NCBI RefSeq assembly: GCF_011758655.1
Contig: NZ_JAAMPA010000002.1
Span: 1 to 64,000 of the forward strand
Direction: 5' to 3'
Length of the DNA stretch: 64,000 nucleotides
Source of the DNA: Modestobacter marinus
GTDB taxonomy: Bacteria; Actinomycetota; Actinomycetes; Mycobacteriales; Geodermatophilaceae
The notes below the pieces were generated by a model. It was not told the DNA's origin, did no database searches, and saw only the letters and a list, made by a program, of their open reading frames with translations. The stretch's first letter is position 1. Every line of letters starts with the position of its first letter. The position numbers were made by a program, and so were the translations under genes. Positions 43,085 through 53,846 of the stretch are shown here, piece after piece.

Positions 43085-45331
43085 GTGACCCCCACCACCC
43101 CGCTCGACCCGACCGCGCTGCCGCTCGAGCAGAAGGCGGCGCTCCTCTCCGGCCAGGACTTCTGGTCCACCCCGCCCGTCGAGGCCGCCGGCCTCCCGTC
43201 GGTGGTGCTCACCGACGGCCCGCACGGCGTCCGCCGCCAGGTGGGCGACCTGGACCAGATCGGGCTGCTGGAGAGCGTGCCGGCCACCTGCTTCCCGCCG
43301 GCGGTCGCGGTCGGCTCCAGCTGGGACCCGGAGGTGGCCGAGCGGATCGGTGCGGCGATCGGGGTCGAGGCGCGCGCGATCGGCGTCCCCGTCGTCCTCG
43401 GGCCCGGGGTGAACATCAAGCGGTCACCACTGTGCGGGCGCAACTTCGAGTACTACTCCGAGGACCCGCTGCTGGCCGGGGTGCTGGGCGCCGCGCACGT
43501 CCGCGGCCAGCAGGACGCGGGCGTCGGGGCCTCGGTGAAGCACTTCGCGGCCAACAACCAGGAGACCCAGCGCATGCAGGTCAGCGCCGACGTCGACGAG
43601 CGCACGCTGCGCGAGATCTACCTGCCGGCGTTCGAGCGGGTGGTCACCGAGGCGCAGCCGGCGACGGTGATGTGCGCCTACAACAAGGTGAACGGCGTCT
43701 ACGCCTCCCAGAACCGCTGGCTGCTCACCGAGGTGCTGCGCGAGGAGTGGGGCTTCGCCGGCGCCGTCGTCTCCGACTGGGGCGCGGTCGACGACCGGGT
43801 CGCCGCCCTGGAGGCGGGGCTGGACCTGCAGATGCCCGGTGACCACGGTGCCGGCAACGCCCTCGTCGTGGACGCCGTCCGCACCGGGCGGCTGGACGAG
43901 GCCGTCGTCGACCGCAGCGTTGCCCGGGTGGCGGCGCTGGCCGGGTACGTCACCGAGCCGGCCCATGCCGCCGACGTCGCTGCCTTCGACGCCGACGCCC
44001 ACCACGCGCTGGCCCGCGAGCTGGCGGCCGGCTGTGCGGTGCTGCTGAAGAACGACGGCGGCGCGCTGCCCCTGGCCGCCGGGCAGCGGGTCGCGGTCGT
44101 CGGCGAGTTCGCCCGGACCCCGCGTTTCCAGGGCGGCGGCAGCTCGCACGTCAACGCCACCCGGGTCGACGACGCGCTCACCGCGCTCACCGCCGCCCAC
44201 CCCGGCGTCGCCTTCGCGGCCGGGTTCACCCTCGACGGCTCCGGGGACGTCGCCGCGCTGCGGGACGAGGCGGTCGAGCTGGCCCGGGACGCCGATGTCA
44301 CCGTGGTGTTCGCCGGGCTGGCCGAGAGCGACGAGTCCGAGGGCTTCGACCGCACCCACCTGGACCTCCCGGCGGCCCAGGTGCAGCTGATCCGCGCCGT
44401 GGCCGCGGTCGCCCCGCGGACGGTCGTGGTCCTCTCCTCCGGGAGCGTGGTCTCCCTGGAGGGCTGGCACGACGACGTCGACGCGGTGCTCGCCGGGTTC
44501 CTGCTCGGCCAGGCCGGCGGCAGCGCGCTGGCCGACCTGCTCACCGGTGCTGCCGACCCGTCGGGACGGCTGGCCGAGACCATCCCCCTGCGCCTGCAGG
44601 ACACCCCCAGCTGGCTGAACTTCCCGGGGGAGCAGGGGCACGTCCGCTACGGGGAGGGCGTGATGGTCGGCTACCGGCACCACGTGACGACCGGCACCCC
44701 GGTGCGCTACCCGTTCGGTCACGGGCTGAGCTACACGACGTTCGAGACGAGCGACCTGCAGGTCACGGCCACCGGCGCGGACAGCGCGGAGGTCGCCGTC
44801 ACGGTGACCAACACCGGCGGACGCACCGGCCGGCACGTCGTCCAGGTGTACGTGGCGACCAGCGCCGGACCGGTCCGGCGGCCCGCCCGCGAGCTGCGCG
44901 CCTTCGGCAAGGTGTCGTTGGCGCCGGGGGAGTCCCGGACGGTGACGTTCGCGCTGGACCGCCGGGCGTTCGCCTACTGGGACGTGCGCGAGTCCGGCTG
45001 GGTGGTGGCGCCGGGGGAGCACACCGTCCAGGTCGGCCGCAGCGCCGCCGACGTGGTGGCCGAGGCGAGCCTGACGCTGGCCGGCGACGAGATCGTCCCG
45101 GAGCTCACCCTGCAGTCCTCGGTCGCCGAGTGGTTCGAGCACCCGGTGGCCGGGCCGCAGCTGCTCGAGGGGTTCCTGGCGACCATGCCGGAGGGCGCTG
45201 CGGAGATGCACGCCGGGATGCTGCAGATGATCGGGTCCATGCCGATGCGCCGGTTCGCGGCCGACTTCGGCGCGGCGATCCCCACCGACGAGCTGGAACG
45301 GCTCATGGCGGCCGCGCGGGCCGCCCGGTGA
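43085..45331 (+). CDS. GH3 family beta-glucosidase/xylosidase
   Basis: 748-residue GH3 enzyme. The N-terminal barrel has LTDGPHGVR, GPGVNIKRSPLCGRNFEYYSED in pieces, VKHFAANNQETQRM and nucleophile Asp in VVSDWGAV; the alpha/beta sandwich domain has VVFAGLAESDESEGFDRTH in pieces; the C-terminal fibronectin-III-like domain has RPARELRAFGKVSL. There is no signal peptide. The start is GTG. It is coupled to the SGNH hydrolase by GTGA, and a weak operator match is present upstream. It would remove terminal beta-glucose or xylose. Confidence 0.92.
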   Translation: MTPTTPLDPTALPLEQKAALLSGQDFWSTPPVEAAGLPSVVLTDGPHGVRRQVGDLDQIGLLESVPATCFPPAVAVGSSWDPEVAERIGAAIGVEARAIGVPVVLGPGVNIKRSPLCGRNFEYYSEDPLLAGVLGAAHVRGQQDAGVGASVKHFAANNQETQRMQVSADVDERTLREIYLPAFERVVTEAQPATVMCAYNKVNGVYASQNRWLLTEVLREEWGFAGAVVSDWGAVDDRVAALEAGLDLQMPGDHGAGNALVVDAVRTGRLDEAVVDRSVARVAALAGYVTEPAHAADVAAFDADAHHALARELAAGCAVLLKNDGGALPLAAGQRVAVVGEFARTPRFQGGGSSHVNATRVDDALTALTAAHPGVAFAAGFTLDGSGDVAALRDEAVELARDADVTVVFAGLAESDESEGFDRTHLDLPAAQVQLIRAVAAVAPRTVVVLSSGSVVSLEGWHDDVDAVLAGFLLGQAGGSALADLLTGAADPSGRLAETIPLRLQDTPSWLNFPGEQGHVRYGEGVMVGYRHHVTTGTPVRYPFGHGLSYTTFETSDLQVTATGADSAEVAVTVTNTGGRTGRHVVQVYVATSAGPVRRPARELRAFGKVSLAPGESRTVTFALDRRAFAYWDVRESGWVVAPGEHTVQVGRSAADVVAEASLTLAGDEIVPELTLQSSVAEWFEHPVAGPQLLEGFLATMPEGAAEMHAGMLQMIGSMPMRRFAADFGAAIPTDELERLMAAARAAR

Positions 45332-46119
45332 CCCGCTACGTCGCGCTCGGCAGCTCGTTCGCCGCCGGCCCGGGCATCGAGCCGATCCTGGACCCCGGGT
45401 GCGCCCGCTCGGGTGGCAACTACCCGCACCTGGTCGCCGAGCGCCTCGGGTACGACCTGGTCGACGTCACCTCGGGCGGGGCGACGATCGACGACGTCCT
45501 CACCCGGCCGCAGGCGCTGCTGGCCGGCGGCACCGTGCCGCCGCAGGTCGACGCGGTCGGCCCGGACGCCGACCTGGTGACCGTGACCGTCGGCGGCAAC
45601 GACGTCGAGTACCTGCTCACCCTGCTGCGCTGCTCGTCCCGGGCCGACCCGGAGGGCACCCCGCTGCCGGCCCGGGCGTTCTTCGGCACCCCGATCGACC
45701 CGGCCGCGGTGCACGCCGCGCTGGCCGTGCTGCCGGGCCGGCTGGCGGGGCTGGTCGGCGAGGTCCGCCGCCGGGCACCGCGGGCCCGGGTGGTGCTGGT
45801 CGACTACCTGACCGTGGTGCCGGACCGGGCCACCCCCGCCTTCCCGATGAGCGAGGAGCACCGCCTGCTCTGCGCCGACGTCGGCCGGCGGCTGGAGGCG
45901 GCCACCGCCGCCGCTGCGCGGGACAGCGGCGCCGAGCTGGTGGCGGCCTCGGCCGTCTCCCGGGACCACGCCGTCGGCTCGGCGGACCCGTGGGTCACCG
46001 GCTGGGTCTTCGGTGACCTGCTCGGCGGCGGGGTGGCGCCCTACCACCCGAACGCCGCCGGGATGCGCGCCGTCGCCGACCTGCTGACCGACCGGCTCAC
46101 CGCCGCACCCGTGTCCTGA
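45328..46119 (+). CDS. SGNH/GDSL hydrolase (esterase)
   Basis: 263-residue esterase. Block I is GSSFAAGPG with the Ser nucleophile, block III GGND and block V YHPNAAG (the Asp of the usual DxxH is replaced by Tyr, and His remains). It starts at GTG overlapping the GH3 stop, without a secretion signal, so it may remove acyl groups from imported oligosaccharides or phenolic glycosides. Confidence 0.87.
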   Translation: MTRYVALGSSFAAGPGIEPILDPGCARSGGNYPHLVAERLGYDLVDVTSGGATIDDVLTRPQALLAGGTVPPQVDAVGPDADLVTVTVGGNDVEYLLTLLRCSSRADPEGTPLPARAFFGTPIDPAAVHAALAVLPGRLAGLVGEVRRRAPRARVVLVDYLTVVPDRATPAFPMSEEHRLLCADVGRRLEAATAAAARDSGAELVAASAVSRDHAVGSADPWVTGWVFGDLLGGGVAPYHPNAAGMRAVADLLTDRLTAAPVS

Positions 46120-46192
46120 GGGGCGGTTCGTCTCGTCGGGGACGGGCAAGGAGGACGGGTCCCCACCCCCGTCCGAGAGGAACACCACCAGC

Positions 46193-47209
46193 ATGCGCGG
46201 AGCCGTCCTGCACGCCCCCGGCGACGTCCGCGTCGAGCAGCTCGACGACCCCCGGGTCCTCGAGCCCACCGACGCCGTCGTCCGGGCCTCCGCCACCTGC
46301 GTCTGCGGCTCGGACCTCTGGTCCTACCGGGGCATCAACGAGGTCACCGAGCCGACGCCGATCGGCCACGAGTACTGCGGGATCGTGGAGGAGGTCGGTG
46401 CCGACGTCACCGCGGTCCGGCCGGGCCAGTTCGTCATCGTCCCGTTCATCGCCTCCGACGGCACCTGTGCGAACTGCCGGGCCGGCTACCAGAGCGCCTG
46501 CGTGCACCGGGTCGGCATCGGCGGCGCCCAGGCCGAGCTGCTGCGGGTGCCGCACGCCGACGGCACCCTGGTCGCCACCCCGGAGGTCCCGGCGCCGGAG
46601 CTGCTGCCCAGCCTGCTCACCCTCTCCGACGTCATGGCCACCGGCTGGTTCGCCGCGGTGGCCGCCGGCGTGCAGCCGGGGATGACCGTCGCGGTCGTGG
46701 GGGACGGCGCCGTCGGCCTGCTCGGGGTGCTCTCCGCCCAGCAGCTGGGGGCCGAGCGGATCATCGCGATGAGCCGCCACGAGCCCCGGCAGCGGCTGGC
46801 CACCGGCTTCGGCGCCACCGACATCGTGACCGAGCGCGGGGACGAGGGCGTCGCGCGCATCCGGGACCTCACGAACGGGGTGGGCGCCGACGCCGTCCTG
46901 GAGTGCGTGGGCACCGGCGAGTCGATGGACCAGGCGATCCGCTCCACCCGCCCCGGCGGTGGGGTCGGCTTCGTCGGCGTCCCGCACGGCGTGGAGATCA
47001 CCGGCCGGCAGCTGTTCTCCACGATGGTGCGGCTGCACGGCGGCCCGGCGCCGGTGCGCCGCTTCCTGCCCGACCTCATCGACCGGGTCTGGTCCGGGGC
47101 GATCGACCCGGGCCGGGTGTTCGACCTGCAGCTGCCGCTGGACCAGGCGGCCGAGGGCTACCGCGCGATGGACGAGCGGCGCGCGGTCAAGGCGCTGCTG
47201 ACGCCCTGA
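46193..47209 (+). CDS. Zinc-dependent alcohol dehydrogenase family protein
   Basis: 338-residue medium-chain dehydrogenase. The catalytic zinc region has CVCGSDLWSYRG and GHEYCGIVEEVG; the structural-zinc loop GTCANCRAGYQSAC has three rather than four cysteines. The NAD(P) motif is VAVVGDGAVGLLGVLSAQQLG. It has a leading AGAGG before the ATG and a strong terminator behind it. Whether it belongs to the sugar regulon is unknown; it has no clear copy of the island operator. Confidence 0.88.
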   Translation: MRGAVLHAPGDVRVEQLDDPRVLEPTDAVVRASATCVCGSDLWSYRGINEVTEPTPIGHEYCGIVEEVGADVTAVRPGQFVIVPFIASDGTCANCRAGYQSACVHRVGIGGAQAELLRVPHADGTLVATPEVPAPELLPSLLTLSDVMATGWFAAVAAGVQPGMTVAVVGDGAVGLLGVLSAQQLGAERIIAMSRHEPRQRLATGFGATDIVTERGDEGVARIRDLTNGVGADAVLECVGTGESMDQAIRSTRPGGGVGFVGVPHGVEITGRQLFSTMVRLHGGPAPVRRFLPDLIDRVWSGAIDPGRVFDLQLPLDQAAEGYRAMDERRAVKALLTP

Positions 47210-47210
47210 C

Positions 47211-47239
47211 CGGTGGGGCCCCGGGCCGGGGCCCCACCG
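47211..47239. terminator. Bidirectional terminator
   Basis: CGGTGGGGCCCC (47211-47222) pairs with GGGGCCCCACCG (47228-47239) with a 5-base loop, between the converging dehydrogenase and MFS genes. Confidence 0.85.
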
Positions 47240-47242
47240 CCG

Positions 47243-49556
<2,314 letters not shown>

Positions 49557-49578
49557 GGCGAGAGCATCGCAGAGAACA

Positions 49579-49591
49579 TGCAGAGACTGCA
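49579..49591. promoter_or_regulatory. TetR operator-like palindrome
   Basis: TGCAGAGACTGCA (5-3-5) is a perfect inverted repeat in the gap between the divergent TetR and NmrA-like genes. A wider pair, ACATGCAG (49576-49583) and CTGCATG (49604-49610), overlaps it. Confidence 0.6.
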
Positions 49592-49722
49592 AACATGCGC
49601 ACACTGCATGGCGCGCCGTTGGTCGCCCCTGCGCCTGTCCCGGCGGCGTCCCACGGCAGCCCAGCTGGTGGACGGCGGGTGCGGACCGCGCGGCACCGGC
49701 GGCCATCGGCGAGGATCGGCCG

Positions 49723-50589
49723 GTGACCGACATCGAGAGCCCGCCCATCGCCGTCACCGGGTCGACCGGGCGGCTCGGCGGCCGGGTCGCCCGGCTGCTC
49801 GCAGACGCCGGGGTGCGCCAGCGGCTGCTGGTCCGGGACCCGGCGCGCGCCCCGCAGCTGCCCGGTACGACCGTGGCGGTCGCGCCCTACGCCGACCGGC
49901 GCGCCGTCCGCGAGGCGCTGACCGGCGTCGGCACGGTGCTGATGGTCTCCGGCAGCGAGTCCGCCGACCGGGTCGAGCAGCACCGCAGCTTCCTCGACGC
50001 GGCCGCGGACGCCGGGGTCGGGCACCTGGTCTACGTCTCCTTCCTCGGCGCCGCGCCGGACGCGACGTTCCTCCTGGCCCGCGACCACTGGGCCACCGAG
50101 GAGCACGCCCGGACCCTGGGCCTGCCGGCCACGTTCCTCCGCGACGGGCTCTACGCCGACGACATGCCGGGGCTGGTCGGCGAGGACGGCGTGATCCGCG
50201 GCCCGGCCGGCGACGGCCGGGCGTCGGTGGTGGCGCTGGACGACATCGCCGCCGTCGCCGCGACCGTGCTGCGCGACCCGGCGCCCCACGCCGGGGCTGC
50301 CTACGACCTCACCGGGCCGGCGGCGCTGACCCTTCCCGAGGTCGCCGAGACGATCACCGCCGTGACCGGCCGGCCCGTGCGGTACCAGGCGGAGACGGTC
50401 GAGGAGGCGTACGCCTCCCGGGTGCAGTTCGACGCACCCGACTGGCTCGTGGCCGCCTGGGTCTCCACGTACACGGCGATCGCCGCCGGGGAGATGGCGC
50501 CGGTCAGCAGCGACGTCCCGGACCTGCTCGGCCGCCCGGCCACCCCGCTGGCCGAGGTGCTGCGGCGGGGTGGGACCACGGCAGGATGA
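49723..50589 (+). CDS. NmrA/NAD(P)H-binding atypical SDR
   Basis: 288-residue Rossmann-fold protein. The dinucleotide motif is VTGSTGRLGGRVARLL, and there are LLVRDPAR, LVYVSFLGAAPDATFLLARDHWATE in pieces and FLRDGLYADDMPGLV, all like bacterial NmrA/QOR2-type sensors or reductases. Some members reduce quinones, and others only sense NADP. The start is GTG. It is followed after four bases by the aminotransferase gene, so the three genes to 52566 may form one unit. Confidence 0.87.
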   Translation: MTDIESPPIAVTGSTGRLGGRVARLLADAGVRQRLLVRDPARAPQLPGTTVAVAPYADRRAVREALTGVGTVLMVSGSESADRVEQHRSFLDAAADAGVGHLVYVSFLGAAPDATFLLARDHWATEEHARTLGLPATFLRDGLYADDMPGLVGEDGVIRGPAGDGRASVVALDDIAAVAATVLRDPAPHAGAAYDLTGPAALTLPEVAETITAVTGRPVRYQAETVEEAYASRVQFDAPDWLVAAWVSTYTAIAAGEMAPVSSDVPDLLGRPATPLAEVLRRGGTTAG

Positions 50590-50593
50590 GCCG

Positions 50594-51796
50594 GTGACCT
50601 CCGCGCCGCACCTCGCCTCCCGGTTGCAGGGCTTCGGGACGACGGTCTTCGCCGAGATGAGCGCGCTCGCCGTCGCCACCGGCGCGATCAACCTGGGCCA
50701 GGGCTTCCCCGACGAGCCCGGCCCGGCTGAGGTGCTCGACGTGGCCCGGGCGGCGATCGGCACCGCGCACGACCAGTACCCGCCGGGCCCCGGGCAGCCC
50801 GACCTGCGGGCCGCGATCGCCGAGCACCAGCAGCGGTTCCACGGGCTGGCGTACGACCCGGCCGACGAGGTGCTGGTCACCGCCGGGGCCACCGAGGCGC
50901 TCACCGCCGCGCTGCTCGGGCTGCTGGAGCCCGGCGACGAGGTGGTGCTCTTCGAGCCGATGTACGACAGCTACGCCGCGGCGGTCGCGATGGCCGGCGG
51001 GGTGCTGCGCCCGGTCCCGCTGCGCCCGCCGCCCGCGGTCGCCGGCGAGGTCGCCACGGGCCGGTGGACCTTCGACGAGGCCGAGCTGCGCGCGGCGGTC
51101 ACCCCGCGGGCGCGGCTGCTGCTGCTCAACACCCCGCACAACCCGACCGGCAAGGTCTTCACCCGCGCCGAGTTGGCGGTGCTGGCCGAGGTGGCCGGCG
51201 CCGCGGACCTGCTGGTGCTCACCGACGAGGTCTACGAGCACCTGGTGTTCGACGGTGCCGAGCACGTCTCGATCGCCACGCTGCCCGGCATGCGCGAGCG
51301 CACCCTGGTGGTCAGCAGCGGCGGCAAGACGTTCAGCACGACCGGCTGGAAGACCGGCTGGATCTGCGGCCCGGCGTCGCTGGTGGCGGCGGCCCGCACC
51401 GCGAAGCAGTACCTCACCTTCGTCAACGGCGGGCCGTTCCAGCCCGCGATCGCCGCCGGGCTGCGGCTGCCCGACTCGTACTTCACCCGCGTCGCCGCGG
51501 ACCTGCAGCGCCGCCGCGACCTGCTGGTCGCCGGGCTGGCCGAGGCCGGGCTGCCGGTGGTGAGCCCGGAGGCCACCTACTTCGCCACCGTCGACGTCCG
51601 CCCGCGGCAGCCCGACGGCGACGGCATCGCCTTCTGCCGGACGCTGCCCGGGCGCGCCGGGGTGGTCGCCGTCCCGACCGTGGTCTTCTATGCCCCGCAG
51701 CACGCGGAGCTGGGGCGGCACCTGGTGCGCTTCGCCTTCTGCAAGCGTGACGAGGTGCTGGCCGAGGCGGCCCAGCGGTTGAGGGAGCTCACATGA
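50594..51796 (+). CDS. PLP aminotransferase, Rv0858c/glutamine-transaminase type
   Basis: 400-residue class I/II aminotransferase. It closely resembles M. tuberculosis Rv0858c (annotated DapC) in FGTTVFAEMSALAVATGAINLGQGFPDE in pieces, GATEALTAALLGLLEPGDEV in pieces, LLNTPHNPTGKV, TDEVYEHLVFDGAEH, and the PLP lysine in SSGGKTFSTTGWKTGW. DapC is a succinyl-diaminopimelate aminotransferase, but KAT/glutamine transaminase K-type enzymes look alike. An omega-amidase gene overlaps its end, which favours a glutamine- or methionine-linked 2-oxoacid transamination. GTG start; overlap by ATGA with the next gene. Confidence 0.85.
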   Translation: MTSAPHLASRLQGFGTTVFAEMSALAVATGAINLGQGFPDEPGPAEVLDVARAAIGTAHDQYPPGPGQPDLRAAIAEHQQRFHGLAYDPADEVLVTAGATEALTAALLGLLEPGDEVVLFEPMYDSYAAAVAMAGGVLRPVPLRPPPAVAGEVATGRWTFDEAELRAAVTPRARLLLLNTPHNPTGKVFTRAELAVLAEVAGAADLLVLTDEVYEHLVFDGAEHVSIATLPGMRERTLVVSSGGKTFSTTGWKTGWICGPASLVAAARTAKQYLTFVNGGPFQPAIAAGLRLPDSYFTRVAADLQRRRDLLVAGLAEAGLPVVSPEATYFATVDVRPRQPDGDGIAFCRTLPGRAGVVAVPTVVFYAPQHAELGRHLVRFAFCKRDEVLAEAAQRLRELT

Positions 51797-52566
51797 GGAT
51801 CGCGGCAGTGCAGCACGACATCGTCTGGGAGGACCGGGACGCGAACTTCGCGCGGCTGGCCCCCCAGGTGGCCCGCGCGGCCGGCGCCGGCGCGGAACTC
51901 GTGCTGCTCACCGAGACCTTCTCCACGGGGTTCTCCATGACGCCCGGGATCGGGGAGCCGGAGGGCGGTCCGTCGTCGCAGTTCCTCGCCGCCCAGGCGG
52001 CCGAGCACGGCGTCTGGGTGGCCGGCACCTGCCCGGAGACCGACGTCGAGGGCGAGCTGCCCTACAACACGTTCGTGCTCGCCGGCCCCGACGGCACCGC
52101 CCACCGCTACCGCAAGCTGCACCCCTTCGCCGACGAGCGGAACCGGTTCCGGTCCGGCACCGGCCCGGTCACCGTCGAGGTCGGCGGACTGCGGGTCACC
52201 CCGTTCATCTGCTACGACCTGCGCTTCGCGAACGTCTTCTGGGCGGCCGCACCGGACACCGACGTCTACCTGGTCCCGGCGAACTGGCCCAGCCCGCGCC
52301 GGCACCACTGGTCGGCGTTGCTGCAGGCGCGGGCGATCGAGAACCAGGCCTACGTGGTCGGCGGCAACCGGGTCGGCACGGCCGGCGACGGCACCGAGCA
52401 CGCCGGGGACAGCCGGATCGTGAGCCCGATGGGCGAGCTGCTGGCCACCGCGTCGGGGGTGGAGACGATCGTGCTGGCCGACGTCGACGCCGCCGAGGTC
52501 GCCGCCACCCGCGACCGGTTCCCCTTCCTCGGCGACCGGCGGGACCTGGCCTCCCGGCCCGGCTGA
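51793..52566 (+). CDS. Carbon-nitrogen hydrolase, omega-amidase (YafV/Nit2) type
   Basis: 257-residue nitrilase-superfamily amidase with the catalytic Glu in LLTETFSTGF, Lys in YRKLHPFA and Cys in FICYDLRF. It resembles YafV and mammalian Nit2, which hydrolyse 2-oxoglutaramate made by glutamine transaminase. The overlap with the aminotransferase (ATGA) supports that two-step glutamine or methionine salvage pathway. Confidence 0.9.
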   Translation: MRIAAVQHDIVWEDRDANFARLAPQVARAAGAGAELVLLTETFSTGFSMTPGIGEPEGGPSSQFLAAQAAEHGVWVAGTCPETDVEGELPYNTFVLAGPDGTAHRYRKLHPFADERNRFRSGTGPVTVEVGGLRVTPFICYDLRFANVFWAAAPDTDVYLVPANWPSPRRHHWSALLQARAIENQAYVVGGNRVGTAGDGTEHAGDSRIVSPMGELLATASGVETIVLADVDAAEVAATRDRFPFLGDRRDLASRPG

Positions 52567-52615
52567 CCTGCCGCTGGGCGTCGTCCGCCCGAAAGCTGGG
52601 AGGATGGGTGCCGAC

Positions 52616-52634
52616 CGGCCCCGGCATGGGGCCG
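52616..52634 (+). promoter_or_regulatory. Leader hairpin before the cold-shock gene
   Basis: CGGCCCC (52616-52622) pairs with GGGGCCG (52628-52634) with a GGCAT loop, 29 bp upstream of the ATG. It may affect translation of the leader; functional meaning is unknown. Confidence 0.3.
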
Positions 52635-52663
52635 AGGACGTCAAGATGTGCAGGAGCTGAAGG

Positions 52664-52867
52664 ATGCCGCAGGGCACGGTCAAGTGGTTCAACGCCGAGA
52701 AGGGCTTCGGGTTCATCGAGCCCGACGACGGCGGGCAGGACGTGTTCGCGCACTTCTCGGCCATCGCCGACGACGGGGGCTTCCGCAGCCTGGACGAGGG
52801 GCAGCGGGTCGAGTACACCGCCAGCTCCGGCGACCGCGGCATGCAGGCCGACTCGATCCAGCCGCTG
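52664..52867 (+). repeat. Cold-shock domain repeat unit 1
   Basis: First of four homologous segments encoding a complete domain; it differs most ([10 protein letters not shown] and [11 protein letters not shown]). Confidence 0.85.
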
Positions 52868-53752
52868 GGCGGCGGGGGTGGCCGGCCCGCCCGTGAGGAG
52901 CGCGGGCACCGGGACGACCCCCGGCAGGTGCGTGCCCCGCGGGCAGCTCGCAGCGGCAGTGGCGGGTCCGAGGGCACCGTGCGCTGGTTCAACGCCGAGA
53001 AGGGCTTCGGGTTCATCGAGCCCGACGAGGGCGGGGACGACGTGTTCGTGCACTTCTCCGCGATCGCCGACGACGGCGGCTTCCGCAGCCTCGACGAGGG
53101 GCAGCGGGTCGAGTACACCGCCAGCCCCGGCCAGCGCGGCATGCAGGCCGACTCCGTCCAGCCGCTCGGCGGCGCCCGCGCCCCCCAGCGCGAGGAGCGC
53201 GGCCGCCGGGACGACCGCGCCCCGCGCGGCGGGCGGGTCTCCGAGGGCACCGTGCGGTTCTTCAACGCCGACAAGGGCTTCGGCTTCATCGAGCCCGACG
53301 AGGGCGGCGACGACGTGTTCGTGCACTTCTCCGCCATCGAGGACGACGGCGGCTACCGCAGCCTGGACGAGGGACAGCGGGTCGCCTACACGGCCAGCCC
53401 CGGCCAGCGCGGCATGCAGGCCGACTCGGTCCGCCCGCTCGGCGGCAGCCGGCCGCCGGCCCGGTACGACGACCGGCGGGACGACCGGCCCCGCCGGGAC
53501 GACCGGCCCGCGCGTGCCCCCCGCGCACCCCGCGCCGGCGGTGGCGGTGCCCAGGGCACCGTGCGCTGGTTCAACGCCGAGAAGGGCTTCGGGTTCATCG
53601 AGCCCGACGAGGGCGGGGACGACGTGTTCGTGCACTTCTCCGCCATCGCCGACGACGGCGGCTACCGCAGCCTGGACGAGGGGCAGCGGGTCGAGTACTC
53701 CGCCAGCCCCGGCCAGCGCGGCATGCAGGCCGACTCCGTCCAGCCGCTGTGA
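52664..53752 (+). CDS. Four-domain tandem cold-shock protein
   Basis: 362-residue protein with four complete cold-shock domains (about residues 1-68, 102-168, 193-259 and 296-362). Each has [17 protein letters not shown]-type RNP1 ([12 protein letters not shown] in the third) and DVFVHFSAI-type RNP2 nucleic-acid motifs. Arg/Asp/Gly/Pro-rich linkers of about 24-36 residues separate them, for example [15 protein letters not shown]. Typical bacterial CSPs are single domains of about 70 residues. It likely binds single-stranded RNA or DNA, as an mRNA chaperone or multivalent RNA binder. The DNA of the domains is nearly repeated, suggesting recent duplication. ATG 52664 follows GGAG. Confidence 0.93.
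   Translation: MPQGTVKWFNAEKGFGFIEPDDGGQDVFAHFSAIADDGGFRSLDEGQRVEYTASSGDRGMQADSIQPLGGGGGRPAREERGHRDDPRQVRAPRAARSGSGGSEGTVRWFNAEKGFGFIEPDEGGDDVFVHFSAIADDGGFRSLDEGQRVEYTASPGQRGMQADSVQPLGGARAPQREERGRRDDRAPRGGRVSEGTVRFFNADKGFGFIEPDEGGDDVFVHFSAIEDDGGYRSLDEGQRVAYTASPGQRGMQADSVRPLGGSRPPARYDDRRDDRPRRDDRPARAPRAPRAGGGGAQGTVRWFNAEKGFGFIEPDEGGDDVFVHFSAIADDGGYRSLDEGQRVEYSASPGQRGMQADSVQPL
52967..53167 (+). repeat. Cold-shock domain repeat unit 2
   Basis: Second unit, with [13 protein letters not shown] and [10 protein letters not shown]; very close to unit 4 at the DNA level. Confidence 0.85.
53240..53440 (+). repeat. Cold-shock domain repeat unit 3
   Basis: Third unit; carries [19 protein letters not shown] and VRPL, so it is slightly diverged in the RNA-binding face. 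Confidence 0.85.
53549..53749 (+). repeat. Cold-shock domain repeat unit 4
   Basis: Fourth unit, ending the protein at DSVQPL; nearly the same as unit 2. Confidence 0.85.
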
Positions 53753-53758
53753 CACCCT

Positions 53759-53793
53759 CCCGCTGACCGCCGGGCACCCGGGCGGTCAGCGGG
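53759..53793 (+). terminator. Terminator after the cold-shock gene
   Basis: CCCGCTGACCGCC (53759-53771) pairs with GGCGGTCAGCGGG (53781-53793), 13 bp with a short loop, just after the stop codon. Confidence 0.8.
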
Positions 53794-53846
53794 ACGGACG
53801 GGCTCCCCGTCGACCCCGGGTGCGCACCGGTCCGATGAGGGAGCAG

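Noticed and set aside
51688-53755. Long minus-strand open frames across the cold-shock gene with repeated GGEVHEHVV-type segments
   Set aside because: The repeats are only the reverse of the four cold-shock units; the plus frame has the conserved RNP motifs.
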